A DNA stretch of 64,000 bases from Streptomyces olivoverticillatus (GTDB taxonomy: Bacteria > Actinomycetota > Actinomycetes > Streptomycetales > Streptomycetaceae). Each line of letters begins with the position of its first letter. Position 1 is the first letter of the stretch. This document shows positions 7,814-20,812 of the stretch, in pieces. The translations under genes were made by a program, and so were the position numbers. The notes under the pieces were generated by a model, which was given only the letters and a program-made list of their open reading frames with translations, was not told where the DNA came from and ran no database searches. Where the stretch lies: assembly GCF_014203555.1 (NCBI RefSeq), contig NZ_JACHJH010000002.1, forward strand, positions 652,791 to 716,790, in the 5' to 3' direction.

Positions 7814-7908
7814 CAGTGATCACAGAACGTCGCAACTCCGTGATCACCAAGACCTGTGCCTGCTTTGCTGCCGGGCTACCACCACCGTGCCTATCTGCGC
7901 GGCCTCTT
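7814..7908 (+). repeat. IS-end segment, inverted relative to 6141-6236
   Basis: This segment overlaps the leader side of the broken transposase. With the preceding bases it forms a large dyad: GGCACAGGTC at 7801 and GTGATCAC on one side, GTGATCAC and GACCTGTGCC on the other. It ends in the 19 bases that are shared, inverted, with 6141-6159. Together the two copies bracket the racemase gene. Confidence 0.65.
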
Positions 7909-8068
7909 ACTCTTCGGATGCTCATGGCTGAGGTGGAGCAGGCCTAGTCGGCTGTCACCCTGCGTATAAGCAAGTGATCAAACTCAAAAGCCCCGACAAC
8001 TGTCCAGCGCGGGCAGTCATCGGGGGCGAGCTGGAGGACGTGGAGCTCGTCGTGGCGTGTGAGGGCGC

Positions 8069-8404
8069 CTACGGCACCTCTCGCCGCAGCAGTGCCTGGG
8101 CGAATGGTTCGCCTGTGCGGCGTGCGTACGTCATGCGTTCGCGGACTTCGGCGAGTGTGCGCGGGCGGTAACCGGGGCCGCCGCAGCAGCTCTTGTGGAA
8201 GCGGATGCCCGCGTGCAGCAGGACCGAGAGCGTGCGCCACGCGGCCGTGTCCCGGCGCCGCGGAGGGGCGAAGGCGGAGCCGGCGTGGATCAGGGGCTTC
8301 GCGCAGCGCGGGCAGACGCGGTCATGGTCGAAGCGGCCCGGGTGCGGCTGCTTGTACGAGGCGCGGCAGGGCAGGCAGACGAACGCGGTCTTCGCTGGGG
8401 GCAT
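8069..8404 (-). CDS. Conserved zinc-ribbon-like protein
   Basis: The 111-residue protein has FVCLPCRASYK and VCPRCAKPL, two CxxC pairs about 20 residues apart that fit a zinc ribbon, followed by FHKSCCGGPGYRPRTLAEVR. It resembles a short protein that is widespread in Streptomyces and whose function I do not know. It is divergent from the AhpD-like operon. The ATG at 8404 puts the first CxxC close to the N-terminus, as expected. Confidence 0.65.
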   Translation of the reverse strand: MPPAKTAFVCLPCRASYKQPHPGRFDHDRVCPRCAKPLIHAGSAFAPPRRRDTAAWRTLSVLLHAGIRFHKSCCGGPGYRPRTLAEVRERMTYARRTGEPFAQALLRREVP

Positions 8405-8489
8405 CCGGCCACCCTAGAGGCCTGCCCCGCGGGCGCCTATCGTAATAAGTGAGGCAGCCGCCCTGCGCACCTGAAAGGGAGTGGCCGTC

Positions 8490-8882
8490 ATGGCCGGCCG
8501 TAACCGTGGTGACATCGAAGCGGAGATCAAGGAAACGCTGGGGATCGTCCCCCATTTCTTCTCGGAGATCCCCGATGACCTGCTCGAATACGAGTGGGAG
8601 ATATTCAGGAAGCTGGAACTCGGCGAGACCCTGATCCCCAACAAGTACAAGGAGCTCATGGGCATCGCCCTGCACTCCGAGACCAAGTGCCGTTACTGCA
8701 CGTTGTTCCACACCGAGGCGGCCAAGTTGTTCGGAGCCACCGACGAGGAGATCCAGGAGGCCGTGCACTACGCGAAGCACAGCCTGGGGTGGAGCGCCTA
8801 CCTCAACGGCATGCGCGAGGACTATGACGCGTTCGCCCGGGAGTTGGGAGAGATCAAGGCTTATCTGAGCGCGAAGGGCTGA
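8490..8882 (+). CDS. Carboxymuconolactone decarboxylase/AhpD-like protein
   Basis: The 130-residue protein is all-helical with the motif KCRYCTLFHTEAA near residue 66, the CxxCxxxH active site of AhpD-type peroxidase partners. An acidic segment EIPDDLLEYEWEIF precedes it. AAAGGGAG lies 8 bases before the ATG at 8490; a GTG at 8481 is less well placed. It is the first gene of a three-gene operon with a 60-residue protein and a cupin. The redox pair suggests a thiol-based peroxidase or reductase role, but the substrate is unknown. Confidence 0.8.
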   Translation: MAGRNRGDIEAEIKETLGIVPHFFSEIPDDLLEYEWEIFRKLELGETLIPNKYKELMGIALHSETKCRYCTLFHTEAAKLFGATDEEIQEAVHYAKHSLGWSAYLNGMREDYDAFARELGEIKAYLSAKG

Positions 8883-8898
8883 AGCCGTGCGGCTTCAG
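8879..8898. other. Perfect hairpin between first and second gene of the operon
   Basis: CTGAAGCC and GGCTTCAG form an eight-base stem around the tetraloop GTGC. The stem includes the stop codon of the AhpD-like gene and ends just before the ribosome binding site of the next gene. There is no U-tract. It could lower expression of, or stabilise the message before, the downstream genes. Confidence 0.6.
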
Positions 8899-8913
8899 TG
8901 GGAGAGGCCCGGC

Positions 8914-9096
8914 GTGCTGCGGATCACCTCGCATGCCTATGAGTTCGCGGCGTTGGTCGCCGCCGCGCGGTACGTCGCCGAGTGCGAGCCGGAGGAGATC
9001 CCCGACGAGGCGCTGGAGCAGATACGGACAGTGCTGGCCGACTACGACGCGCAACTGTCGGGCCTGCGCGAGAGGACGCGTAAGGAGGAACCATGA
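8914..9096 (+). CDS. Small hypothetical protein in AhpD/cupin operon
   Basis: The product is 60 residues, helical and acidic, with LRITSHAYEFAALVAAARYV near the start and IPDEALEQIRTVLADYDAQL near the end. GGAGAGG lies 6 bases before the GTG at 8914; the GTG at 8887 lies inside a hairpin loop and is less likely. The stop overlaps the ATG of the cupin gene (ATGA), so the three genes are translated together. I do not recognise a family. Confidence 0.6.
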   Translation: MLRITSHAYEFAALVAAARYVAECEPEEIPDEALEQIRTVLADYDAQLSGLRERTRKEEP

Positions 9097-9458
9097 CGTC
9101 GACGACCCGCGAGGAAATGCCGGTCACCTTCCAGGGCGAGGGTGTCGAGGTGCGGACGCAGGACATCGGCGGCGGCATGACCGTGATGTTCATGAGCGCC
9201 GTCAAGGGGACGGACCTCGGTCCGTCGCTCAAGGGGCTGCCCGACGACCTGTGCCAGTGCCCGCACTGGGGGCTGCTGTCCAAGGGCCGGGTCAGGCTGC
9301 GCACCAAGCAGGGCGAGGAGATCTGCGAGGCCGGACAGGCCTTCTACTGGGGGCCCGGGCACGCCCCGGAGATGCTGGAGGACAGCGAGTTCGTCAACTT
9401 CTCGCCGACTGAGAAGCTCGACGTGGTCCTCTCGCACATGAAGGAGCAGACGGCCTAG
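9093..9458 (+). CDS. Cupin domain protein
   Basis: The 121-residue protein has a single cupin barrel: CPHWGLLSKGRVRLRTKQG resembles motif 1 with one His, and GQAFYWGPGHAPEM carries the second motif with a His. The double Cys in DLCQCPHW is unusual and could add a metal ligand. It is the last gene of the operon. Its stop codon overlaps the stop codon of the convergent HAD gene within the bases CTAG. The role is unknown; a metal-dependent small-molecule enzyme or sensor is possible. Confidence 0.7.
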   Translation: MTSTTREEMPVTFQGEGVEVRTQDIGGGMTVMFMSAVKGTDLGPSLKGLPDDLCQCPHWGLLSKGRVRLRTKQGEEICEAGQAFYWGPGHAPEMLEDSEFVNFSPTEKLDVVLSHMKEQTA

Positions 9459-10111
9459 GCACCCGAAAGGTGCAGGACGATGTCCCCGTCCGCGCCCGTT
9501 TCCACCCGCACCCGCGTCAGGTCCGCGACGGCCACGTCCGGGCCGTGGGCGGCTGCGCGCGGGCCGACGCCCACGACGCGCATGCCGGCCGCCTTGGCCG
9601 CCGTGATGCCGGCCTCGGAATCCTCGAAGACGATGCACTCCCCGGGCGCGAAGCCCAGCTCCGCAGCGCCCTTGAGGAAGCCCTCCGGGTCCGGCTTGCT
9701 GGCGCTGACGGACTCCGCCGTGACGCGCACCGCGGGCATGGGCAGGCCCGCCGCACCCATGCGGGCCTCGGCCAGGCCGCGGTCCGCCGAGGTGACCAGG
9801 GCGTGGGGGAGCGCGGCGAGGGCGGCCATGAAGGCGGGGGCGCCGGGCACCGGCACCACGCCGTCCATGTCGGCCGTCTCGGCCGCCAGCATGCGCCGGT
9901 TGTCCTCGTGGTTGAGCTCCATCGGGCGGTCCGGCAGCAGGACGGCCATGGTCGCGTAGCCCTGGCGGCCGTGGACGACCTTGAGCGCCTCCTCCGGGTC
10001 CAGGCCGTGCTCCTCGGCCCAGCGGCGCCAGCAGCGCTCCACGACGGCGTCGGAATTGACGATGGTGCCGTCCATGTCCAGCAGGAGGGCACGTGCCGTG
10101 AGCGTGGTCAT
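9455..10111 (-). CDS. HAD family phosphatase (sugar phosphatase-like)
   Basis: The 218-residue protein has HAD motif I LLLDMDGTIVNSD, motif II in ALVTSAD, motif III Lys in SASKPDPEGF and motif IV VFEDSEAG. A helical cap lies between motifs I and II, giving the subgroup that includes phosphoglycolate and sugar phosphatases. The ATG at 10111 begins MTTLTARALLL. It is convergent with the cupin gene and divergent from the MFS gene. The substrate cannot be told from sequence. Confidence 0.8.
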   Translation of the reverse strand: MTTLTARALLLDMDGTIVNSDAVVERCWRRWAEEHGLDPEEALKVVHGRQGYATMAVLLPDRPMELNHEDNRRMLAAETADMDGVVPVPGAPAFMAALAALPHALVTSADRGLAEARMGAAGLPMPAVRVTAESVSASKPDPEGFLKGAAELGFAPGECIVFEDSEAGITAAKAAGMRVVGVGPRAAAHGPDVAVADLTRVRVETGADGDIVLHLSGA

Positions 10112-10142
10112 CGGTGGACTCCAGAGCGCGCGGAAGAAGACA

Positions 10143-10185
10143 AGTGGCTCCACCCGCCGGTCAGGGAGTGCGGGCGGAGCCACTT
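10143..10185. terminator. Strong hairpin followed by a T-rich stretch
   Basis: AGTGGCTCCACCCGC and GCGGGCGGAGCCACT pair over 15 positions with one G-T wobble. On the plus strand the stem is followed by TTTGTTT, as in an intrinsic terminator. It sits between the divergent HAD and MFS genes, just before the dyad at 10184-10204, so it could insulate or attenuate transcription toward the MFS gene. Confidence 0.55.
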
Positions 10186-10204
10186 TGTTTCTCAAAGATA
10201 CAAA
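10184..10204. promoter_or_regulatory. 21-bp dyad, probable operator of the MFS gene
   Basis: The site reads TTTGT, one base, TCT, three bases, AGA, one base, ACAAA. It is the only AT-rich palindrome in the gap and lies about 110 bases before the start of the MFS gene. A MarR-type protein would be a natural ligand, and the MFS protein itself ends in a MarR-like domain. Confidence 0.5.
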
Positions 10205-10217
10205 CGGATGGGCGTAA

Positions 10218-12380
<2,163 letters not shown>

Positions 12381-12389
12381 TGCCGTCCC

Positions 12390-12899
12390 TCACCGTGCGA
12401 GCACCGTCAGCTCCTTGCCCATCCAGACCTCCGCGTAGGGGCTGTTGCCGTAGCGCGGGATCTCCGCGAAGCCGTGCCGGGCGTACAGCGCCCGTGCCTC
12501 CACCAGGTCCTGCCGGGTGTCCAGCACGATCCTCTCCACGCCCCAGGCCCGCGCCGCCTCCTCGGCGGCGCCCAGCAGCAGGGCGGCGCCGCCCAGCCCG
12601 CGCCGGGACGCCCGTACGTACATCCGCTTCAGCTCGGCCGTACGCTCGTCCAGCCGCCGCAGCCCCACGCACCCCGCCTGCTCGTCCCCGTACCGGGCGA
12701 CCAGCAGGACGCCGTCCGGCGGGGCCAGGTCGTCGCTGGGGTCCTCGGCCAGGTGCCGTTCGATCTCCTCCGGCGTCGAGGTGCGGCCTTCGTAGAGCAC
12801 GTACCAGCGGTCGGCGACGTCGATCAGGTACTCGCGCAGCAGCGCGGCCGACTCGGGGGAGCCGACCGGCTGGGGCGCGATGGTCCAGGGCATGGTCAT
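12390..12899 (-). CDS. GNAT family N-acetyltransferase
   Basis: The 169-residue protein has the acetyl-CoA binding core ELKRMYVRASRRGLGGAALL (motif A, with the R-x-x-G-x-G/A pattern) followed by ERIVLDTRQDLVEARALY and the terminal HGFAEIPRYG. The acceptor is not known. The ATG at 12899 (MTMPW) gives the usual length. It lies convergent to the MFS gene and 58 bases after the TetR gene on the same strand. Confidence 0.8.
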   Translation of the reverse strand: MTMPWTIAPQPVGSPESAALLREYLIDVADRWYVLYEGRTSTPEEIERHLAEDPSDDLAPPDGVLLVARYGDEQAGCVGLRRLDERTAELKRMYVRASRRGLGGAALLLGAAEEAARAWGVERIVLDTRQDLVEARALYARHGFAEIPRYGNSPYAEVWMGKELTVLAR

Positions 12900-12957
12900 G
12901 GCCGCATGATGACGTCCGGACGGGTGCGGCCGCACCAGGATTTCGGCCAGGCCGGAC

Positions 12958-13641
12958 TCAGCCCTGCGGAGCGCGCCCCCGGGGCGCGGCCATGTCGGCC
13001 AGCGCGTCCTCCAGCTGGCGGAACGTCAGCGGGGGAGCGGGCAGCGGCCGGGCCGCCTCCGCGCGCAGGCCGTCGAAGAGCAGGGCGAGGTGGCGGCGCC
13101 AGGAGCCGGGGACGACCGCGGCGGCGGAGGGCACGCAACGGCCCAGCGCGGCCAGGCCGAACAGCAGGTCCTCGGCCGTGACGTCCGCCCGCATCGCGCC
13201 CTGCTCCTGCGCGCGGCGCACCAGCTCGCTCACCGTCTCGTGGTTGTGCCGCCGCAGCTCGGCCAGGGTCGGGCCCGCCGGGACGGCTGTCGTCATCAGC
13301 TCGATGGCCCCCCGGTTGGCGGCGAGCCCCTCGAAGATGCCCTCCATATAGCCCACCAGCGCCGACCAGGCGTCCTCGCCCCGGCGCGCCTCCTCGCCGG
13401 TGCGCAGGCCCTCGTCGAGCAGGTCGTGGAAGACCGCCTCGATCAGCTCCTCGCGGGTGGCGAAGCGCCGGTACAGCGTGGCGTTGCCCACCCCCGCCCG
13501 GCGTGCGATGTCGTCCAGGGGGGTCTCCAGGCCCTGCTCGGCGAAGAGCTCCCGGGCCGCCGCGATGAGGGCCTCCCGATTGCGCCGGGCGTCGGCCCGC
13601 AGGGCCGGGGTCCGCTGTCCGCTGAAGCCGCTCTTGCTCAT
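12958..13641 (-). CDS. TetR/AcrR family regulator
   Basis: The 227-residue protein has a TetR helix-turn-helix: REALIAAARELFAEQGLETP, then LDDIARRAGVGNATLYRRFA. The C-terminal ligand domain is helical and includes LFGLAALGRCVPSAAAV. The gene is divergent from the GT87-PAP2 gene with a gap of about 160 bases and is followed by the GNAT gene on its own strand. It may control either side; no clear dyad was found in the gap. Confidence 0.8.
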   Translation of the reverse strand: MSKSGFSGQRTPALRADARRNREALIAAARELFAEQGLETPLDDIARRAGVGNATLYRRFATREELIEAVFHDLLDEGLRTGEEARRGEDAWSALVGYMEGIFEGLAANRGAIELMTTAVPAGPTLAELRRHNHETVSELVRRAQEQGAMRADVTAEDLLFGLAALGRCVPSAAAVVPGSWRRHLALLFDGLRAEAARPLPAPPLTFRQLEDALADMAAPRGRAPQG

Positions 13642-13804
13642 GACCGCACCCTAATGGGCCGAAGAACGTTGGATTCAGGCCACCTGTGGGAGGTTGTCAA
13701 GTGACCTGGGAGTGACCTGCATCCGTTCCCCAGGACTCAGTAAGGTCTCAAACAGCCCCAAGAGGGTGAGGTGACCGTCCGGGCGACTGGAGGTGCGTCA
13801 GAGC

Positions 13805-15838
13805 GTGGCGGAAGCAGAGCGGGGCGGGCTGGGGAGCCTGCCGAGGGCGGGCTCGCGGACCGGCATGGCCCTGTGGGGCCTGTGGATCGTCGCCGGACTG
13901 CTGGCCGTGCGCCAGGCTGCGGCAGTGCTGCGGCTTCCCCCGGAGCGCCGCTTCACCGACCTCGAACGGTGGATCGGCGAGAACGGCGTCCTGCACGTGC
14001 GCGGCTCGCTCTACGACACCGACACCTTCACCGGCACCCCGTTCGCCGGACTGGTCCTCAAACCGCTGACCAAGGCCGCGGAAGACAGCCTCGGCATCGT
14101 CTGGACCTTCGGCACCCTGCTGCTCGTCGTCGCCGTGGCGCTCGTCGCCGCCCGCGCCCTGCCAGGGCCGGCCGGGCGGCGCACCACCCTGTTCGCGGCA
14201 CCCGTGGCGCTCATCCTGGCCGCGCTCTCGCTCCCCGTGCGCAACACCTTCACCCTCGGCCAGACCAGCATCATCCCGGTGCTGCTGGTGCTCCTGGGGT
14301 GCTGCCTGCCCCGGCTCGCCGGAGGCTCCGGCCGCATGGGCGGCGCCCTCGTCGGCCTCGCGGCCGCCCTCCAGCCCGCCGTCCTGCTCTTCGCCCCGCT
14401 GCTGTGGCTCACCGGCCGCCGCCGGGCGGCCGTCACCGGCGGCGTCACCTTCGGGCTGTGCACGGCACTGGCATGGGTGACCATGGCGGACGACTCGTGG
14501 ACGTACTGGGTGCACCACATCGCCGGAGCCGGGCTCGGCCACGACCCCGGCGGGCTCGCCAACCAGTCCCTGCACGGCCTCCTGCTCCGCATCGGCCTGC
14601 GCGGCCCCGCCGAACTGGCGCTCTACGGGCTGCTGACGGCCGTCGTCGTCGTGCTCGGCCTGCGCCGCGCCACCCGCTACGCCCGGGACGGCCAGATCCT
14701 GCTCGCCACGGCCGTCACGGGCTGTGTCGCGGTCGCCGTCTCGCCCACCGCCTGGCAGCACCAGCAGCTGTGGATCCTGCTCGCCGTCGTCGGCCGGGCC
14801 GGCAGGCGGCGTGCGGACCGGCTGGTGTGGCCCGTGCTGGTGGTGCTCGTCATGACGCTGACCAGCACGGTGCTGGTGCCGCCGAACCCGGTTTTCGGGC
14901 CCGTCGGCGAGAACGCCCCGCTGCTCGCGGCCCTCGCCGCGGCCTGCGCGGTGCCGTTCCTGACGCGCACCTCGCCGCTGTGGGACCGCCCCGTGCCGAC
15001 CCCGGTCGCCGAGCCGGAGCGCGGCCGGTTCCCCTGGGTGCCGCTGCTCGGCTTCTTCAAGCGGCCGCTGAACCGTCCGAACCTGTTGCTGGAGCTGATG
15101 CTGATACGGGTCGGCTACTGGGTCTACTCCTACGTCCGTGCCCAGGCCCCCGACTCGCGCAGCCTCGCCGAGTCCCACGGCCGGCAGATCCTCGGCGTCG
15201 AGAACTTCCTGCACATAGACGTCGAGTACGGATTCAACCACTTCGTGGCGGGCGTGGGCTGGCTGAAAAACAGCATGAACTACTACTACGGCACCTTCCA
15301 CTTCCTGGTGCCGCTGTCCATGCTGGGCTACCTCTACCTGCGCCGCCCCGCCACCTACCGCTGGGCGCGCACCGCGCTGGGCTTCGCGACCCTGATGGCG
15401 CTCGTCGGCTTCTGGCTCTATCCGCTGGCCCCGCCGCGGCTGATGCCGGACCACGGCTTCATCGACACGGCCAACGGTCCGCAGGACCTGTCCAACCCCG
15501 ACTTCGGGGCGCTGACCGAACTGTCCAACCAGTACGCGGCGATGCCCTCGCTGCACATCGGCTGGTCGCTGTGGTGCGGCATCGTCTTCGCCGTCGTCGC
15601 GCCCAAGCCGTGGACGAAGTGGCTCGGCATGCTCTACCCGTTGCTGACGCTCTCGGTGATCGTCGGCACGGCCAACCACTACGTGCTGGACGCGGCCGGC
15701 GGCGCGGCCGTCGTGGCCTGCGGCTTCGCCATCCAGTACGTACTGACGGGCCCGGGCCGGCAGGAGCCGGCGACGATCCCCGGAGCGCGCGGCGACAGCG
15801 ACGCGCTGCAGCCGGAGCCGGTACGGGCCGGGAGCTGA
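13805..15838 (+). CDS. Bifunctional glycosyltransferase 87 / PAP2 phosphatase membrane protein
   Basis: The 677-residue protein has two membrane parts. The N-terminal half (to about 400) resembles the GT87/DUF2029 mannosyltransferase type, with FTDLERWIG and LKPLTKAAED near the N-terminus and about nine helices. The C-terminal half has the PAP2 signature MPSLHIGWSLW near residue 580 and GTANHYVLDAAGG near 620, as in inositol phosphorylceramide synthase-like enzymes. Such fusions probably work on a phosphorylated lipid glycoside. The GTG at 13805 is preferred because GGAGG lies 11 bases before it; a GTG at 13793 is possible. Confidence 0.8.
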   Translation: MAEAERGGLGSLPRAGSRTGMALWGLWIVAGLLAVRQAAAVLRLPPERRFTDLERWIGENGVLHVRGSLYDTDTFTGTPFAGLVLKPLTKAAEDSLGIVWTFGTLLLVVAVALVAARALPGPAGRRTTLFAAPVALILAALSLPVRNTFTLGQTSIIPVLLVLLGCCLPRLAGGSGRMGGALVGLAAALQPAVLLFAPLLWLTGRRRAAVTGGVTFGLCTALAWVTMADDSWTYWVHHIAGAGLGHDPGGLANQSLHGLLLRIGLRGPAELALYGLLTAVVVVLGLRRATRYARDGQILLATAVTGCVAVAVSPTAWQHQQLWILLAVVGRAGRRRADRLVWPVLVVLVMTLTSTVLVPPNPVFGPVGENAPLLAALAAACAVPFLTRTSPLWDRPVPTPVAEPERGRFPWVPLLGFFKRPLNRPNLLLELMLIRVGYWVYSYVRAQAPDSRSLAESHGRQILGVENFLHIDVEYGFNHFVAGVGWLKNSMNYYYGTFHFLVPLSMLGYLYLRRPATYRWARTALGFATLMALVGFWLYPLAPPRLMPDHGFIDTANGPQDLSNPDFGALTELSNQYAAMPSLHIGWSLWCGIVFAVVAPKPWTKWLGMLYPLLTLSVIVGTANHYVLDAAGGAAVVACGFAIQYVLTGPGRQEPATIPGARGDSDALQPEPVRAGS

Positions 15839-15870
15839 CCCGGCCCGTCGGGAGCGCCCCCCGGCGCCGG

Positions 15871-17129
<1,259 letters not shown>

Positions 17130-17130
17130 G

Positions 17131-17751
17131 TCAGAAGCACTCCCGCTTGCCGAGGCCGACCTTCATGTCCAGGCCGGCGAGCTTGAACTTGCCGGCGTTG
17201 GTCGCCCAGGCGGTCTGGTGCAGGCCTGCCACCTTGATGCTCTTGGCCTGCTGCCCGAAGGCGTCCTGCAGGCCCTGCGCCGAGGCGGGCCCCTTGTTGA
17301 GGGTCGATGCGTCGCGGCCGATCTCGATGTTCTCGAAGGTCGCGTCACCGGACATCTGGGTGGCGTCCAGGAAGAGGTCGGTCGCCTCGACGGGCTTGTC
17401 GCCCTTGCCCGCGGTGAGTTCCAGGGTGATGTCGCCGATCAGCGGCAGGGTGGTCACCACCGACTGGCACAGGTCGTGGATCTTGGCGCTCTTGATGGCG
17501 GTGACGGCGACGGGCAGCAGCTTGCCGCGCGCATTCTTGTCCACCCCGCCGTACTGGGCGAAGCCCTCGCCCTCCAGACTGGAGGCCCCGACCTTGAACT
17601 CCTGGCCGGAGACGGCGAACGAGGCGGCGAGCGCCCCCTGGGCCAGCGCCACGGCCAGCGCCGCGGTGGCGGCGAAGCCGGGGATCGACAGCACCGCGAA
17701 CTTGCGCCACCTGACGCGTCCCGTGACCTGTCTGCCTTGAGCGTCCTTCAT
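17131..17751 (-). CDS. DUF6230 family exported protein
   Basis: The 206-residue protein begins MKDAQGRQVTGRVRWRKFAV followed by a single hydrophobic helix, SIPGFAATAALAVALAQGAL, and a mature part starting SFAVSGQEFKVGASSLEG. This N-terminus and the motifs QYGGVDKNARG and WATNAGKFKLAGLDMKVG fit DUF6230. It is predicted to face the cell exterior or be anchored by its N-terminal helix. It heads the three-gene unit with DUF6114 and the secreted protein. The ATG at 17751 follows a purine-rich leader. Confidence 0.8.
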   Translation of the reverse strand: MKDAQGRQVTGRVRWRKFAVLSIPGFAATAALAVALAQGALAASFAVSGQEFKVGASSLEGEGFAQYGGVDKNARGKLLPVAVTAIKSAKIHDLCQSVVTTLPLIGDITLELTAGKGDKPVEATDLFLDATQMSGDATFENIEIGRDASTLNKGPASAQGLQDAFGQQAKSIKVAGLHQTAWATNAGKFKLAGLDMKVGLGKRECF

Positions 17752-18063
17752 CCTGTCTGTCCCCTCGGAAGAGCGGTGAACAGCGCGGCGCCATGCGCTG
17801 CGCTGCCTGTGCGTGCCTGGGGTGCCGTGGTGCCGTGAGGTACGGAAGGACCGGGTTCCGTGATGCGCGTGATGTGGCGCCGTACGCATGTTGTTGACGC
17901 AGGGTGTTGCCGAAGCCACCGTGCAACGCACAAAACATGCCGATCCGGAAGATGTACCCGAGGGTAAGTCCGCCGGCGGCCACTGACAAGCTTCTGGTAT
18001 GGACCGATTCCGGCCTCCCCAGGGGCAGTTGGGGTGGCTGGGACTGGAGGGAGAATCGGGGAG
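17752..18063. other. Gap of 312 bases upstream of DUF6230
   Basis: The gap lies between the start of the DUF6230 gene and the 3' end of the P450 gene, both on the minus strand. It is less GC-rich near 17890-17990 and must hold the promoter of the DUF6230 unit. I see no conserved RNA, no clear dyad and no further gene. Confidence 0.4.
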
Positions 18064-19308
18064 TCAGTCCCCGTACTGCACCCGCAGTTCCTTGATCCCG
18101 TTGAGCCACGCCGAGCGCAGCCGCCGCGGCTCGCTGCCCTCATCCAGGCGGATGCCGGGCAGGACGTCGGCGATCGCCTGGAAGATGAGGTCGATCTCCA
18201 GCACGGCGAGCGACTTCCCCAGGCAGTAGTGCGGCCCTCCGCCGCCGAAGCCCAGGTGGGGGTTGGGGTCGCGGGTGATGTCGAAGGTCCCGGGCGCGTC
18301 GAAGACCTCGGGGTCGTGGTTGGCGGAGGCGTAGAAGAGGCCGACGCGCTGGCCCTGCCGGATCGTCTCGCCCGCCAGCTCGGTGTCCTGGGTGGCGGTG
18401 CGCTGGAAGGAGACGACGGGTGTGGCCCAGCGGACGATCTCCTCCGCCGCGGTGGCGGGCCGCTCGCGCCGGTAGAGCTCCCACTGGTCGGGGTGGGTGA
18501 GGAAGGCGTGCATGCCGTGGCTGATGGCATTGCGTGTGGTCTCGTTGCCGGCCACGGCCAGCAGCAGCACGAAGAAGCCGAACTCGTCGGAGCCCAGGTT
18601 GCCTTCGTCCTCGGCGGCCACGAGCCGGCTGACGATGTCCTGCGCCGGGCACTGGGTGCGCGCCGAGGCGAGGTCCATCGCGTAGGAGATGAGCTCCATC
18701 GCCGACCGGGTCCCGATCTCCTCCGTGATGGCCAGCTCCGGGTCGTCGTAGGCGACCATCTTGTTCGACCAGTCGAAGATCTTCGCGCGGTCGTGCTGGG
18801 GGATGCCGATCAGCTCGGCGATGGCCTGGAGCGGGAGTTCGCAGGCGATGTCGGTGACGAAGTTCCCGCCGCCGCGCCGCCGGGCCGCCGCCACGATGGC
18901 GCCCGCCCGCTCGCGCAGGGCCGACTCCAGGGCCCGGATGGCGCGCGGGGTGAAGCCGCGCTGGACGATCTGGCGGACCCGGGTGTGCTCGGGCGGGTCC
19001 ATGTTGAGCATGATCAGGCGCTGGACGTCGATCTGCTCGCGCTGGATGTGCTCGTGGAAGCGGATGATGGCGGTGTTGACCGAGGAGGAGAAGGTCTCCG
19101 GCCGGGTGGAGACCTCCCGGACGTCCGCGTGCCGGGTCACCGCCCAGTACCCCTCGTCGTCGAAGCCCGCGATGCCGCGCGGCTGGCCGACCCACCACAC
19201 CGGAGCGGTCTGCCGCAGCCGCGCGAACTCCGGCAGCGGCACCCGGTGTTGGTAGAGGCCGGGGTCGGTGGGGTCGAAGCCTTCCGGCAGCGCGGGACAG
19301 GGGGGCAT
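18064..19308 (-). CDS. cyp125: CYP125-type cytochrome P450 (steroid C26/C27 hydroxylase)
   Basis: The 414-residue P450 has the haem loop FGGGGPHYCLG near residue 360 with the Cys ligand, the I-helix AVAGNETTRNAISHGM near 240 and the EIVRW segment with the ExxR region. Much of the sequence matches the mycobacterial CYP125 pattern: LPEGFDPTDPGLYQ at the N-terminus, VQRLIMLNMDPPEHTR, WSNKMVAYDDPE and LNGIKELRVQY at the end. CYP125 oxidises the terminal carbon of the cholesterol side chain. It is divergent from a FadA5-type thiolase, the same arrangement as in Mycobacterium tuberculosis. A 23-bp dyad lies 49 bases before its start. Confidence 0.85.
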   Translation of the reverse strand: MPPCPALPEGFDPTDPGLYQHRVPLPEFARLRQTAPVWWVGQPRGIAGFDDEGYWAVTRHADVREVSTRPETFSSSVNTAIIRFHEHIQREQIDVQRLIMLNMDPPEHTRVRQIVQRGFTPRAIRALESALRERAGAIVAAARRRGGGNFVTDIACELPLQAIAELIGIPQHDRAKIFDWSNKMVAYDDPELAITEEIGTRSAMELISYAMDLASARTQCPAQDIVSRLVAAEDEGNLGSDEFGFFVLLLAVAGNETTRNAISHGMHAFLTHPDQWELYRRERPATAAEEIVRWATPVVSFQRTATQDTELAGETIRQGQRVGLFYASANHDPEVFDAPGTFDITRDPNPHLGFGGGGPHYCLGKSLAVLEIDLIFQAIADVLPGIRLDEGSEPRRLRSAWLNGIKELRVQYGD

Positions 19309-19356
19309 GGCCATCACTCCGTTGGTCGGTCGTGCCGGGTCGGGAGGGGAGCGGAT

Positions 19357-19379
19357 ACTTCTGACGACACGTCAGAAGT
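19357..19379. promoter_or_regulatory. 23-bp perfect dyad upstream of cyp125
   Basis: ACTTCTGACG, a 3-base spacer ACA, and CGTCAGAAGT form a perfect palindrome. It lies 49 bases before the P450 start. A related site precedes the aldehyde dehydrogenase gene at 26822. The form is typical of TetR-family operators; the regulator is unknown. Confidence 0.65.
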
Positions 19380-19398
19380 GGCCGGACGACCGTAGTGA

Positions 19399-20778
<1,380 letters not shown>

Positions 20779-20812
20779 CGGGACGCCGAAAAGAAGACAC
20801 CGAAAAGGCGGC

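Noticed and set aside
7926..8068. Protein-like stretch on the minus strand between the broken transposase and the zinc-ribbon gene
   Set aside because: A short segment reading LHVLQLAPDDCPRW has no start, no ribosome binding site and no family I can name.
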